Assembly (NCBI GenBank): GCA_947450895.1
Contig: CANFWT010000009.1
Span: 1-59,635, forward strand
Direction of reading: 5' to 3'
DNA from: Comamonadaceae bacterium
Lineage (GTDB): Bacteria; Pseudomonadota; Gammaproteobacteria; Burkholderiales; Burkholderiaceae_C
DNA length: 59,635 nt
The position numbers and the translations under genes are program-made. Position 1 is the first letter of the stretch. Each line of letters begins with the position of its first letter. Shown piece after piece: positions 1 to 7,973 of this stretch. The notes below the pieces were generated by a model, which saw nothing but the letters and a program-made list of their open reading frames with translations, was not told where the DNA came from and did no database searches.

Positions 1-149
1 CTTGGTTTAACCACCACAGACTTCTTGGGCCGATTGGGTATATTCCACCTGCCGAAGCTGAAGACAATTACTATCGGCAACTTGCCAGTCAAACCGCCAC
101 AACGGAATGACTTAAACCAACGGGCCTCCTTGATACCCGGGGCGATTCA
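1..149 (+). mobile_element. Right end of an IS3-family insertion sequence (partial)
   Basis: The first 149 bases are the 3' end of an IS3-family element. They carry the tail of the OrfB transposase (stop at 108-110) followed by a terminal sequence at about 124-149 whose reverse complement begins TGAATCGCCCCGGG, the type of terminal inverted repeat seen in IS3-group elements. The left part lies outside the window. The element abuts in-frame porin sequence at about position 150, so it appears to have inserted into that gene. The exact boundary is an estimate from the inverted-repeat-like end; no target duplication can be checked here. Confidence 0.75.
3..110 (+). CDS. IS3-family transposase OrfB, C-terminal fragment (cut by window edge)
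   Basis: Read in the frame of position 3, the sequence gives WFNHHRLLGPIGYIPPAEAE and continues NYYRQLA, ending in TGA at 108-110. This matches the conserved C-terminus of IS3-group DDE transposases (integrase core, rve family), where WFN..R.LL.PIG..PPAEAE is typical. OrfB, made by programmed frameshift with OrfA, catalyses cut-out/paste-in of the element. Only the last ~35 residues are present, so the catalytic DDE residues cannot be seen. A 100-residue frame that starts at 25 and runs into the porin is an out-of-frame artefact across the IS/porin junction. Confidence 0.75.
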   Translation, partial: WFNHHRLLGPIGYIPPAEAEDNYYRQLASQTATTE

Positions 150-327
150 CTCTGTTTCTATCGGCTATGCCTCGAACAAGAATGCTGTTGGCGGCGTAGA
201 CAAAACCATTGGCGCATGGGGTGCTCAGTACATCAAGTCGCTCAGCAAGGCAGCTGTTGCCTATGTGGGCGTTCAGTCTGTTGACACCGTCAACAAGACC
301 GGTGCTGGCGTTCGCTACAACTTCTAA
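150..327 (+). pseudogene. Gram-negative porin, C-terminal remnant cut by the IS
   Basis: The translated tail reads SVSIGYASNKNAVGGVDKT, then an alternating hydrophobic pattern, and ends GAGVRYNF. A last beta-strand ending in an aromatic residue is the outer-membrane insertion signal of trimeric porins, and G(V)R(Y/H)xF is the usual end of betaproteobacterial porins of the OmpC-like/Porin_4 type. Only about 58 residues remain of a protein that normally has 330-400; the upstream part has been replaced by the IS3 end. The remnant is followed closely by a strong terminator. Whether the missing half survives on the other side of the IS cannot be told. Confidence 0.75.
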
Positions 328-370
328 TTTTCTCGCTGGCTTGATGCTAGCTTGAGAATTGGCAAGTAAA

Positions 371-402
371 AAAGCCCCGCTACGGCAACGTAGCGGGGCT
401 TT
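371..402 (+). terminator. Rho-independent terminator after the porin
   Basis: A perfect 14 bp stem (AAAGCCCCGCTACG with its complement) closes on a GCAA tetraloop and is flanked by A and T runs, so it can work in both directions. It lies 44 bases after the porin stop and is its natural terminator. Confidence 0.9.
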
Positions 403-461
403 TGATTTATCTCCGAGCATCCGCGTCGTTGGGTGCGCAAAGTCGAGCGATCGCCGATCGC

Positions 462-569
462 TCAGCCCTCCACCAACTCAACCCCCTTCGTAATCTGCGC
501 CGTCTTGCCCAGCATGATGCTGGCCGAGCAGTATTTGTCGTGGCTCATGGCGACGGCGCGCTCTACGGC
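462..569 (-). pseudogene. Duplicated 3' end of the OsmC-like gene
   Basis: These 108 bases repeat, in the same orientation and with only a handful of mismatches, the last 108 bases of the intact OsmC-like gene at 1381-1488. On the minus strand they encode roughly its final 35 residues, with the TGA stop at the left edge. Similarity stops abruptly at 570, so there is no start or catalytic part and it is not a gene. The two copies bracket the BrnTA module. Confidence 0.8.
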
Positions 570-638
570 GGCTGAATGGGGCGGACTATGACGACGGCGT
601 TCATGTCCAAACCACTGGCCCCTAAAGCGTGAGGCGGC

Positions 639-947
639 TTACTTTGGCTGCTGCTGGGAGTTGACGTAGGAGCGAAGAACCGCATTGATGCGCGTTTGGT
701 AGCGGGCACCAGCCTGCTTGAAAAATTCAATCACGTCCTCGTCAATGCGCAGCGAGATCAGTTTTTTTGCATGCGGAAAATCCACCGCCTTTACCCACAC
801 AGCGCCTGGTCGAAACGGTGCGTCACTGGTGTCGATTTGATGGTCTGGAAGGGCTGCCAAAGCGGCCAATCGAACTTTCTGTTCTCCACCCAGAGGCGGC
901 GGATTATTGAGGTCAAGGGTTCGCTTTACGGTATTGTTTTTGCTCAT
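639..947 (-). CDS. brnA: BrnA family type II antitoxin
   Basis: 102 residues. The C-terminal half contains LRIDEDVIEFFKQAGARYQ followed by TRINAVLRSYV, the ribbon-helix-helix core of BrnA antitoxins. BrnA binds and neutralises the ribonuclease BrnT and represses the shared promoter. The gene follows the toxin gene and overlaps its end by 35 bases, the usual toxin-first order of brnTA. The N-terminal ~60 residues are poorly conserved, as in other BrnA proteins. The module lies between two copies of an OsmC gene end, which suggests it arrived by insertion. Confidence 0.85.
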   Translation of the reverse strand: MSKNNTVKRTLDLNNPPPLGGEQKVRLAALAALPDHQIDTSDAPFRPGAVWVKAVDFPHAKKLISLRIDEDVIEFFKQAGARYQTRINAVLRSYVNSQQQPK

Positions 948-1191
948 AAGTCACTGCCTTTCGTGCTGAAATAATTCGGATGGTTTCCTCTTCTCGAACC
1001 GTGTAGACCACATACAGCAGCGACCAAGCCACACGCCCGATGGTGGCCCAACGGTCTTCACCATGGTCCTCGCGCCCGTCATAGGTTTCGATGCGACCTT
1101 GGTCGTAGAAAACCAGTGCAGCGTCGTCGAACGAGACGCCATGCTTTTGAAGGTTAGTTGCGGCCTTACTGGCATCCCATTCAAGTTTCAT
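913..1191 (-). CDS. brnT: BrnT family ribonuclease toxin
   Basis: 92 residues starting at the ATG MKLEWDASKAATNLQKHGVS. The family signature W(D)xxKAxxNxxKHGVSFddA is clear, followed by the strand pattern ending IRIISARKAVTYEQKQY, where the ISAR.A...E..Y motif carries residues important for RNase activity. BrnT is a RelE-fold toxin that halts translation by RNA cleavage. An upstream in-frame extension to 1269 was discarded because homologues begin at this methionine. It is the first gene of a toxin-antitoxin pair with brnA. The upstream sequence at about 1200-1226 has an imperfect TTGTA/TACAA repeat that may be an operator. Confidence 0.9.
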   Translation of the reverse strand: MKLEWDASKAATNLQKHGVSFDDAALVFYDQGRIETYDGREDHGEDRWATIGRVAWSLLYVVYTVREEETIRIISARKAVTYEQKQYRKANP

Positions 1192-1380
1192 AGGGAAATT
1201 GTATCTACATTCGCAGCTACAAACAAACAGAACCGCGCCATGACTTGCCGACCAGGTCGCTTGTGACAAGAGCCCGCAGAGGAAACGTGAGCTGTAATTA
1301 GCGAACGCGGTCGTGGATGCACTAATTCACCACGGTGCAAGCGGCGTAGCTCCAAGAGCTCGTTTGCGCCGCCCGCGCAA

Positions 1381-1830
1381 TCAGCCCTCCACCAACTCAA
1401 ACCCCGTCGTAATTTCCGCCGTCTTGCCCAGCATGATGCTGGCGGAGCAGTATTTGTCGTGGCTCATGGCGATGGCGCGCTCTACGGCACTGGGGGGAAT
1501 GCCTTTGCCGGTGACGGTGAAATGCATGTGGATTTTGGTGAACACCTTGGGGTCGGTGTCGGAGCGCTCGGACGTGAGTTGGACGCTGCAGCCCTGCACC
1601 GCGTGACGGCCGCGTTTGAGGATGAGCACCACGTCATAAGCGGTGCAGCCGCCGGTGCCGGCCAGCACCAGTTCCATGGGCCGGGGCGCGAGGTTTTGGC
1701 CGCCGTTTTCGGGCTTGGCGGGGTCGGGCGCGCCGTCCATCAGCACGGCGTGGCCGCTGCCGGTTTCGGCCACAAAGCCCATGCCCGAGCGGGTGCCGCT
1801 GTTACCGGTCCAACTGACTGTGCATTCCAT
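1381..1830 (-). CDS. OsmC family protein (YhfA-like)
   Basis: 149 residues, full length for the YhfA/OsmC-like branch. The two redox cysteines are visible in the motifs GTGGCTAYDV (about residue 62) and DKYCSASIML (about residue 127). Family members are thiol-dependent peroxidases of the cytoplasm, active on organic hydroperoxides; the YhfA branch has no proven substrate. The gene stands alone and is divergent from the downstream RelBE-like module. Its last 108 bases are duplicated at 462-569. Confidence 0.85.
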   Translation of the reverse strand: MECTVSWTGNSGTRSGMGFVAETGSGHAVLMDGAPDPAKPENGGQNLAPRPMELVLAGTGGCTAYDVVLILKRGRHAVQGCSVQLTSERSDTDPKVFTKIHMHFTVTGKGIPPSAVERAIAMSHDKYCSASIMLGKTAEITTGFELVEG

Positions 1831-1886
1831 GGAAATGATCCTTGCGATGGGTGATTAAGGTTGACGTGGTGCGTTCGGAGTGCATT

Positions 1887-1914
1887 TTGACAGGCCGCTA
1901 AAATGCTTTAATAG
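1887..1914 (+). promoter_or_regulatory. Candidate sigma-70 promoter for the RelBE-like module
   Basis: TTGACA at 1887-1892 is followed after 16 bases by TAATAG at 1909-1914, about 60 bases before the antitoxin ATG. The -35 is a consensus match; the -10 is weaker. Assigned by eye only. Confidence 0.4.
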
Positions 1915-1973
1915 ACATTGAATTTGATGTTTTTTTGCCCAACCCCTCGCTGCCTGATTCAAGAAAGCCCAGC

Positions 1974-2219
1974 ATGGACACCGTACTTTCCCACTTTACT
2001 GTGAGTGTGACCGAGCTCAAGCGCAACTACGCCGGCATTTTGAAGCGGGCCGACCAAGGCCCGGTGGCCGTGCTCAACCACAACCGGCCCGAAGCCTATT
2101 TGCTGCCTGCCGAGCACTACGAGCAGCTCATGGCGCGCCTGGAAGACCTGGAAGACGCCAAGCTGGCGCACGAGCGGGCGCTTGGGCCTTTTGTGGACGT
2201 GGTGCTGGATGACCTATAG
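1974..2219 (+). CDS. Type II antitoxin, Phd/YefM family
   Basis: 81 residues from the ATG at 1974; an earlier in-frame TTG at 1935 is less likely. The N-terminus VSVTELKRNYAGILKRADQG and the following VAVLNHNRPEAYLLPAEHYE match the DNA-binding fold of Phd/YefM/StbD antitoxins, which start by repressing their own promoter and end in a toxin-wrapping helix. It overlaps the toxin gene by 11 bases, indicating translational coupling. Together they form a classic antitoxin-first pair. Confidence 0.85.
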   Translation: MDTVLSHFTVSVTELKRNYAGILKRADQGPVAVLNHNRPEAYLLPAEHYEQLMARLEDLEDAKLAHERALGPFVDVVLDDL

Positions 2220-2493
2220 GCTGCGCTTCAACGTGCTGGCGCTCAGGGAGTGGCGCGTGCTGGACAACAGTGTGCGCGAGCCGCTCAAGAAAAAGTTGGC
2301 CGAGCGACTGGACGACCCCCGCGTGCCTGCCGCTGCGCTGCACGGCATGCCAGACTGCTACAAAATCAAGCTGCACAGCCTGGGCTACCGTTTGGTGTAC
2401 CGCGTGGACGACCAAGAGGTGTTGGTCACCGTGATTGCAACGGGCAAACGCGACAAAAACCAGGTCTATGGCGCTGCAATGAAGCGCCTGTAA
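2209..2493 (+). CDS. RelE/StbE family mRNA-interferase toxin
   Basis: 94 residues starting MTYRLRFNVLALREWRVLD, with a conserved middle motif HGMPDCYKIKLHSLGYRLVY and the strand VTVIATGKRDKNQVY. This is the RelE/ParE-superfamily fold; RelE-type members cut mRNA in the ribosomal A site, with basic residues such as the K and R of KIKL..GYRL lining the active site. It follows and overlaps a Phd/YefM-type antitoxin by 11 bases. A start 27 bases earlier is possible but lies deep in the antitoxin gene. Confidence 0.88.
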   Translation: MTYRLRFNVLALREWRVLDNSVREPLKKKLAERLDDPRVPAAALHGMPDCYKIKLHSLGYRLVYRVDDQEVLVTVIATGKRDKNQVYGAAMKRL

Positions 2494-2538
2494 AACACAG
2501 TAAGCAACACGCACGGACTGAATTTTTCTGAATCTCTC

Positions 2539-4158
2539 ATGGCTACTAACAAACCCGCTCCGCCCGCCCCTCAAACCCCGGCCTTGACCCCCGCCGACTA
2601 CCTGATCAAGATCCTCAACGCCAAGGTCTACGACGTGGCCAATGAGTCGGCGCTGGAGTTGGCGGCAAATTTGAGCCAGCGGATTCACAACACCGTGCTG
2701 CTCAAGCGCGAGGACCAGCAACCGGTGCGCAGTTTCAAGCTGCGCGGGGCGTACAACAAGATGGCGCAGTTGAGCGCAGCGCAGCTGAAAAAAGGCGTGA
2801 TTTGCGCGTCCGCTGGCAACCACGCGCAGGGCGTGGCGCTGAGCGCCCGGCGCCTGGGCGCGCGCGCGCTGATCGTCATGCCCACCACCACGCCGCAGCT
2901 CAAGGTGGACGCGGTGCGCGGCTTTGGCGGCGAGGTGGTGCTGTTTGGCGACAGCTACACCGACGCTTACAACCACGCGCTCACCCTAGAGAAAAAGCAG
3001 GGCCTGACTTTTGTGCACCCGTTTGACGACCCGGACGTGATTGCCGGCCAGGGCACGGTGGCGATGGAGATCTTGCGCCAGCACCCCGGGCGCCTGGACG
3101 CGGTGTTTGTGGCCATTGGCGGGGGCGGCTTGGTCAGCGGTGTGGCCAATTACATCAAGGCGGTGCGCCCCGAGGTGAAGGTGATTGGCGTGCAAATGAA
3201 CGACTCCGACGCCATGATGCAGTCGGTGGCCGCCAAAAAACGCCTGACATTGGCAGACGTGGGCCTGTTCTCGGACGGCACGGCGGTGAAACTGGTGGGC
3301 GAAGAAACCTTTCGCGTGGCCAGGGGCCTGGTGGATGAATTCATGACGGTGGACACCGACGCGGTGTGCGCGGCCATCAAAGACATTTTTGTCGACACGC
3401 GCTCCATCGTCGAGCCCGCAGGCGCGCTGGCGGTGGCGGCCATCAAGCAGTACGCGGCCACGCACAAAGCCAAAGGCCAGACCTATGCTGCCATTTTGTG
3501 CGGCGCCAATATGAACTTTGACCGCCTGCGCTTTGTGGCCGAGCGCGCCGAGGTGGGCGAGGAGCGCGAGGCGCTGTTTGCAGTGACGATTCCCGAAGAA
3601 CGTGGCAGCTTCAAGCGCTTTTGTGCACTGATTGGCGAGCTGCCGGGTGGGCCGCGCAATGTGACCGAGTTCAACTACCGCATGCGCGACGCCGCCCAAG
3701 CCCATGTGTTTGTCGGCCTGACCACGCAGGGCAAAGGCGAGTCGGCACGGATTGCCAAAAGCTTTGGCAAACACGGCTTTACCAGCCTGGACCTGACGCA
3801 CGACGAACTGGCCAAAGAGCACATCCGCCACATGGTGGGCGGCCACTCCAGCCTGGCGCAGGACGAGCGCATCTTGCGCTTTGTCTTTCCGGAGCGGCCC
3901 GGTGCGCTGATGAAGTTTTTGAGCCTGATGCGCCCGGGCTGGAACATCAGCCTGTTCCACTACCGCAACCAGGGTGCGGACTATGGCCGCATTTTGGTGG
4001 GATTGCAGGTGCCGCCGGCGGACAACAAGGCCTTTGCCCAGTTTTTGCTGGATCTGGGCTACCCCTACGTGGAAGAGACCGACAACCCGGTGTACCGCCT
4101 GTTCTTGCAAAACCCGGCGCCCGCCGTACTGGCCGTGCCCAAAAGCGTCAAACGCTAA
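2539..4158 (+). CDS. ilvA: Threonine ammonia-lyase, biosynthetic
   Basis: 539 residues, a full-length biosynthetic threonine deaminase. It converts L-threonine to 2-oxobutanoate, the first committed step to isoleucine, in the cytoplasm. The PLP lysine is K67 in VRSFKLRGAYNKM; the phosphate-binding glycine loop is AIGGGGLVSG (about residue 192). Two ACT-like regulatory domains follow, one starting REALFAVTIPEERGSF (about 345) and one DERILRFVFPERPGAL (about 440), which in the family bind isoleucine as feedback inhibitor. It lies 45 bases after the RelE-like toxin and 6 bases before the 5'-nucleotidase gene. Confidence 0.96.
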   Translation: MATNKPAPPAPQTPALTPADYLIKILNAKVYDVANESALELAANLSQRIHNTVLLKREDQQPVRSFKLRGAYNKMAQLSAAQLKKGVICASAGNHAQGVALSARRLGARALIVMPTTTPQLKVDAVRGFGGEVVLFGDSYTDAYNHALTLEKKQGLTFVHPFDDPDVIAGQGTVAMEILRQHPGRLDAVFVAIGGGGLVSGVANYIKAVRPEVKVIGVQMNDSDAMMQSVAAKKRLTLADVGLFSDGTAVKLVGEETFRVARGLVDEFMTVDTDAVCAAIKDIFVDTRSIVEPAGALAVAAIKQYAATHKAKGQTYAAILCGANMNFDRLRFVAERAEVGEEREALFAVTIPEERGSFKRFCALIGELPGGPRNVTEFNYRMRDAAQAHVFVGLTTQGKGESARIAKSFGKHGFTSLDLTHDELAKEHIRHMVGGHSSLAQDERILRFVFPERPGALMKFLSLMRPGWNISLFHYRNQGADYGRILVGLQVPPADNKAFAQFLLDLGYPYVEETDNPVYRLFLQNPAPAVLAVPKSVKR

Positions 4159-4164
4159 AGCGCT

Positions 4165-5058
4165 ATGGCTGTAACCCTGGACGGCAAACTGGTGGTGGCA
4201 ATATCGAGCCGCGCGCTGTTTGACTTTGAGGAAGAAAACCAGCTCTTCGAGCAAGGCGACGACCGCGCCTATATGCGTTTGCAGCTAGAGCGCTTGGAAA
4301 TCCCAGCCAAATCGGGCGTGGCGTTTTCGCTGGTGAAAAAGCTGCTGGCCTTTAACACCGAGGCCTCGCAGCGGGTGGAGGTGGTGATTCTGTCGCGCAA
4401 CGACCCGGTGAGCGGCCTGCGTGTGATGCGCTCGGCGGCGCACTATGCGCTGCCCATCATCCGCTGCACGTTCACGCGCGGCGAGGCACCGTGGCGCTAC
4501 CTCAAACCGCTCAAGGCCAATCTGTTTTTAAGCACGCACCTGAGCGACGTGCGCAGCGCGCTGGACGCCGGCGTGCCCGCCGCGCAGGTGTATCCGCAGT
4601 CAGCCCACGCCAGCAGCGCGCACCCGGCTGAAGTGCGCATTGCCTTTGACGGCGACGCGGTGCTGTTCAGTGACGAGGCTGAGCGCGTCTACCAAGACCA
4701 GGGCCTGAATGCCTTTCAGCAGCACGAACAGGACAAAGCCGCCCTGCCCTTGCCCGATGGCCCGTTTAAGCCACTGCTGGTGGCGCTGCACGCCTTGCAG
4801 CAGGCCGCGCAGCCGCAGATGCGCGTGCGCACCGCGCTGGTCACCGCGCGCAGCGCCCCGGCGCACGAACGCGCCATTCGCACCCTGATGGATTGGAACA
4901 TCGAGGTGGACGAGGCCATGTTTTTGGGCGGGCTGGACAAGGGCGCGTTTTTGCGCGAGTTTGAGCCCGACTTCTTTTTTGACGACCAGACCGGCCACAT
5001 CGAGTCCGCCGCCCGCCACGTGCCCTCGGGCCATGTGGCCAGCGGCGTGCGCAATTGA
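4165..5058 (+). CDS. 5'-nucleotidase, cN-I type (Pfam 5-nucleotidase)
   Basis: 297 residues. The sequence begins with AISSRALFDFEEENQLFEQG and contains VEVVILSRNDPVSGLRVMRS and AFDGDAVLFSDEAERVYQ, the HAD-like motifs of the PF06189 5'-nucleotidase family (related to cytosolic nucleotidase I), ending with EFEPDFFFDDQTGHIESA. Such enzymes dephosphorylate nucleoside monophosphates; the substrate is not predictable here. The gene starts 6 bases after ilvA and is probably cotranscribed. Confidence 0.85.
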   Translation: MAVTLDGKLVVAISSRALFDFEEENQLFEQGDDRAYMRLQLERLEIPAKSGVAFSLVKKLLAFNTEASQRVEVVILSRNDPVSGLRVMRSAAHYALPIIRCTFTRGEAPWRYLKPLKANLFLSTHLSDVRSALDAGVPAAQVYPQSAHASSAHPAEVRIAFDGDAVLFSDEAERVYQDQGLNAFQQHEQDKAALPLPDGPFKPLLVALHALQQAAQPQMRVRTALVTARSAPAHERAIRTLMDWNIEVDEAMFLGGLDKGAFLREFEPDFFFDDQTGHIESAARHVPSGHVASGVRN

Positions 5059-5068
5059 CGCAACCCTG

Positions 5069-6640
5069 ATGCGCAGACGAACCCTTTTGGCACACACCGG
5101 CAGGTGGGCGATGGCGGCCAGCGTTGCGCCTTTTGTGGCGCGCACCCAGGCGGCTGAACCGGCGCCTGGCCTGGATGACGCAGTATTGGCGCAGCAGTGG
5201 CGCGCGGTGTCGCGCATCGGCTACGGCCCCAGCGAGCTGCTGCTGGCCGAGGTGCGCGCCGCCAAGCACCCGCAGGAATGGGCACTGGCACAAATTGACC
5301 TCGCCTATGCCGCGAGCCAAACCCTCCCGGCATTGACGCCCGACGTGCAGGCGATCAACGCACCGCTGCCGCAACTGTTTGCAAATTGGAAGCGCGAGCG
5401 CGAAGCCCGTGCTGCAGCCAATGCAGCGGCCGCCATGGCACCGGCCAGCGCGCCCGCGATGGCCGGGCCTGCTGCAGCACCACAGCCTGTGGCAGCACCG
5501 GCGGCTTTTGATTTTTCGACCGATGCCGGGCCACTGGAATTCAAACGCCAGCAGGTACAAAAAGCGATTGCCTGGCACTTGCGTGCCTGCAGCCAACCGA
5601 CGGAAGAAAACCCGCTGCTGGCGCGCATGACCGAGTTTTGGTTCAACCACCTCAATGTGTCATCGGGCAAAGGCGAGGTGGGCGTTTTTGTGGGGCACTA
5701 CCTCCTTCATGTGGCGCGCAAGCACGCCTTGGGCCGCTTCGAAGACTTGCTGCTGGCCAGTGCGCGCCACCCGGCGATGCTGTATTACCTGGACCAGCAC
5801 CAAAGCGTGGGGCCCGGTTCGGCGGACGCCAAAGGAGGGCAGCGCGGCCTGAATGAAAACTATGCGCGCGAGCTAATGGAGCTGCACACCCTGGGCGTGG
5901 ATGGCGGATACAACCAAGACGATGTGCGTGCGCTGGCGATGATTTTGAGCGGATGGACGGTAGCGCCAGAGGCGCCAGACGGTTTTCGCTTTGCGCCGCG
6001 CTCACACGAAGGCGGGGCCAAGGTCTTGCTGGGGCTGAACTTTGGCGCGCGGGCCCCGACCTATGGTGAGAGCGAGGGCATAGACGCCCTGCGCATGCTG
6101 GCGCGCCACCCCAGCACCGCGCGGCGCGTGTGCACCCGGCTGGCACAGTTTTTTGTAAGCGACCGCCCGGCCCCGGCCTTGGTAGAGCGCTTGCGCCAGA
6201 CTTTTTTGGCAAGCGAGGGCGATATGCGCGCCGTGCTGCGCGTGCTGCTGCAGTCCAGCGACTTTGGGAACCCCAGCAATCAGCTCTTCAAAACGCCCTT
6301 GGACTTTGCCTGCTCCGCCCTGACGGCAACCGGCTCTGTGACTGACATGCGCAATCTGCAACTCAGCAACGGTTTTTTAAGCGGCGCGGGCCAGCCCTTG
6401 CACGGCTGGCAAACCCCGGATGGCTATGCCACCGACGCCGCCACCTGGATGGTGCCCGAGGCGTTTACCCGCAGGGCAGATTTCGCCATCCGCTTGGCGC
6501 AGCAGTCGGGTGACACGTCGCGTTTGCCGGACTTGCTGGTGCCGTTTTTCAGCAGCGCGACGCAAGCCGCCGTGCTGCGGGCGCGCGTTCCGGTGCGCAA
6601 CGGCCTGCTGCTGGCCAGCCCGGAATTCATGCGCAAATGA
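5069..6640 (+). CDS. DUF1800 family exported protein
   Basis: 523 residues from the ATG at 5069, which gives a twin-arginine-like leader MRRRTLLAHTGRW and a cleavage region near AQAAEPAPG. DUF1800 signatures are visible: GYGPSELLLAEV near the N-terminus, EFWFNHLNVSSGKGEVG..GHYL, LNENYARELMELHTLGVDGG and LAMILSGWTVAP. An Ala/Pro-rich stretch (about residues 110-145) interrupts the domain. DUF1800 proteins are exported, of unknown biochemistry, and almost always sit beside a DUF1501 gene, as here (16 bases). A start at 4961 overlapping the nucleotidase is rejected because it lacks a signal sequence. Confidence 0.85.
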   Translation: MRRRTLLAHTGRWAMAASVAPFVARTQAAEPAPGLDDAVLAQQWRAVSRIGYGPSELLLAEVRAAKHPQEWALAQIDLAYAASQTLPALTPDVQAINAPLPQLFANWKREREARAAANAAAAMAPASAPAMAGPAAAPQPVAAPAAFDFSTDAGPLEFKRQQVQKAIAWHLRACSQPTEENPLLARMTEFWFNHLNVSSGKGEVGVFVGHYLLHVARKHALGRFEDLLLASARHPAMLYYLDQHQSVGPGSADAKGGQRGLNENYARELMELHTLGVDGGYNQDDVRALAMILSGWTVAPEAPDGFRFAPRSHEGGAKVLLGLNFGARAPTYGESEGIDALRMLARHPSTARRVCTRLAQFFVSDRPAPALVERLRQTFLASEGDMRAVLRVLLQSSDFGNPSNQLFKTPLDFACSALTATGSVTDMRNLQLSNGFLSGAGQPLHGWQTPDGYATDAATWMVPEAFTRRADFAIRLAQQSGDTSRLPDLLVPFFSSATQAAVLRARVPVRNGLLLASPEFMRK

Positions 6641-6656
6641 AGAGGCCCAAACCGAG

Positions 6657-7973
6657 ATGAGCGCAATAACCGCCCCTATCGATACCCCCGCGCTTGGCGG
6701 CCTGCGCCGGCGCGCCCTTCTTGGTGGCCTTTTGGCGGGCAGCAGCGTCTGGGCCGCGCGTGGGGCCTGGGCGCAGTCCAAAAATGGTGCCGATGCCGAC
6801 GGACGCCTGGTCGTGCTTTTCTTGCGCGGTGCCTACGATGGGCTCTCCGCCTTGGTGCCCTACGCGGACCCCGACTATTACGCGCTGCGCCCGCGCATCG
6901 CCATTGCCGCGCCGGACGGCAGCGCGCAGACCACCATTGCGCTGGACGGGCAGTTTGGCCTGCACCCGGCGCTGGCCAGCCTGCACGCTGTGTGGCAGCA
7001 AGGCGCGCTGGCGGTGGTGCCCGCAGCCGGACTGAGCGACCCGACCCGGTCGCACTTTGACGCCCAACACCAGTGGGAGCTGGGCATACCCGGCAAAACC
7101 AGTGGCAGCCAAGGCTGGCTGAACCGCCTGGCCGCCCTCCCACCCAGCACGGCGCGGGGGCTGGGCCGCGCCACGGCCATGGGCGTGGGCGAGGCCAACC
7201 CCTTTGTCCTGTCGGGCGCCGCACCCACCCGCTTGGTGCCGCGCGGTGGCAGTGCTGCCAAACCCGGCGTGCTGGCCGATGAAGGTACGCGCTACGCCCT
7301 GCTCGCCATGTATGCAGGGCTTGACGACATGTCCCGCACTTTCAGGGCAGGCATAGACAGCCGCATGCAGACGGCGCAGGGCCTGAGCGAGGAAACGCCC
7401 GATCTCTCGCCCATGGCAAGCGACCGGCAGGAAATGGCCGCTGCGAACAACGGAGCGCCACCGGCCCAGGGACTGCTGCTCGACGCCCAGTACCTGGGCA
7501 AATTGATGCGCCAAGACCGCAGCCTGCGGCTGGGGTTTTTGTCGGTGGGCAACTGGGACACGCATGCCAACCAAGGCGCTGCCACCGGGCAGTTGGCCAA
7601 TAACCTGGGCAATCTGGCCCGCACGCTGCTGCAGTTGCGCAAGGACTTTGACCAGCCCAATGACGTGGTGCTGGTCTGTAGCGAGTTTGGCCGCACCTGC
7701 GCCGAAAACGGCACCCGTGGTACCGACCACGGCCACGGTAACGCGATGTGGCTCATGGGCAAGCGGGTGCAAGGCGGGCGATGGCACGGCCAATGGAGTG
7801 GCTTGGCAAGCGGCAATTTGCACGAGGGGCGCGACCTGCCGGTGCACCACGACTACCGCGCCGTAGTGGCCCAGGTGCTTAGACGCACCCAAGGGCTGAG
7901 CGGCAAAGATTTGGACGCGCTGTTTCCTGGCATGGCCTGGGACCCGGCGCTGGACGCAATGATGAGAAGCTAA
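6657..7973 (+). CDS. DUF1501 family exported protein
   Basis: 438 residues. The start at 6657 gives a Tat-type leader with RRRALLGGLLAGSSVWAARG and a processing site near AWAQS. The mature protein reads LVVLFLRGAYDGLSALVPYA, then VPAAGLSDPTRSHFDAQHQW and VLVCSEFGRTCAENGTRGTD, the conserved metal-site-like motifs of the DUF1501 family, distantly related to the alkaline phosphatase superfamily. The ending DLDALFPG is also typical. It is the partner of the DUF1800 gene before it, and its TAA stop shares its last base with the ATG of the ABC transporter gene. Function of the pair is unknown. Confidence 0.87.
   Translation: MSAITAPIDTPALGGLRRRALLGGLLAGSSVWAARGAWAQSKNGADADGRLVVLFLRGAYDGLSALVPYADPDYYALRPRIAIAAPDGSAQTTIALDGQFGLHPALASLHAVWQQGALAVVPAAGLSDPTRSHFDAQHQWELGIPGKTSGSQGWLNRLAALPPSTARGLGRATAMGVGEANPFVLSGAAPTRLVPRGGSAAKPGVLADEGTRYALLAMYAGLDDMSRTFRAGIDSRMQTAQGLSEETPDLSPMASDRQEMAAANNGAPPAQGLLLDAQYLGKLMRQDRSLRLGFLSVGNWDTHANQGAATGQLANNLGNLARTLLQLRKDFDQPNDVVLVCSEFGRTCAENGTRGTDHGHGNAMWLMGKRVQGGRWHGQWSGLASGNLHEGRDLPVHHDYRAVVAQVLRRTQGLSGKDLDALFPGMAWDPALDAMMRS

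Noticed and set aside
25..327. A 100-residue plus-strand frame
   Set aside because: It joins an out-of-frame part of the IS transposase to the porin tail; only the part after ~150 is porin sequence.
2986..4254. Long minus-strand frame opposite ilvA (422 codons)
   Set aside because: Antisense artefact of GC-rich codon use; histidine- and alanine-rich translation without domains, while ilvA is unambiguous.
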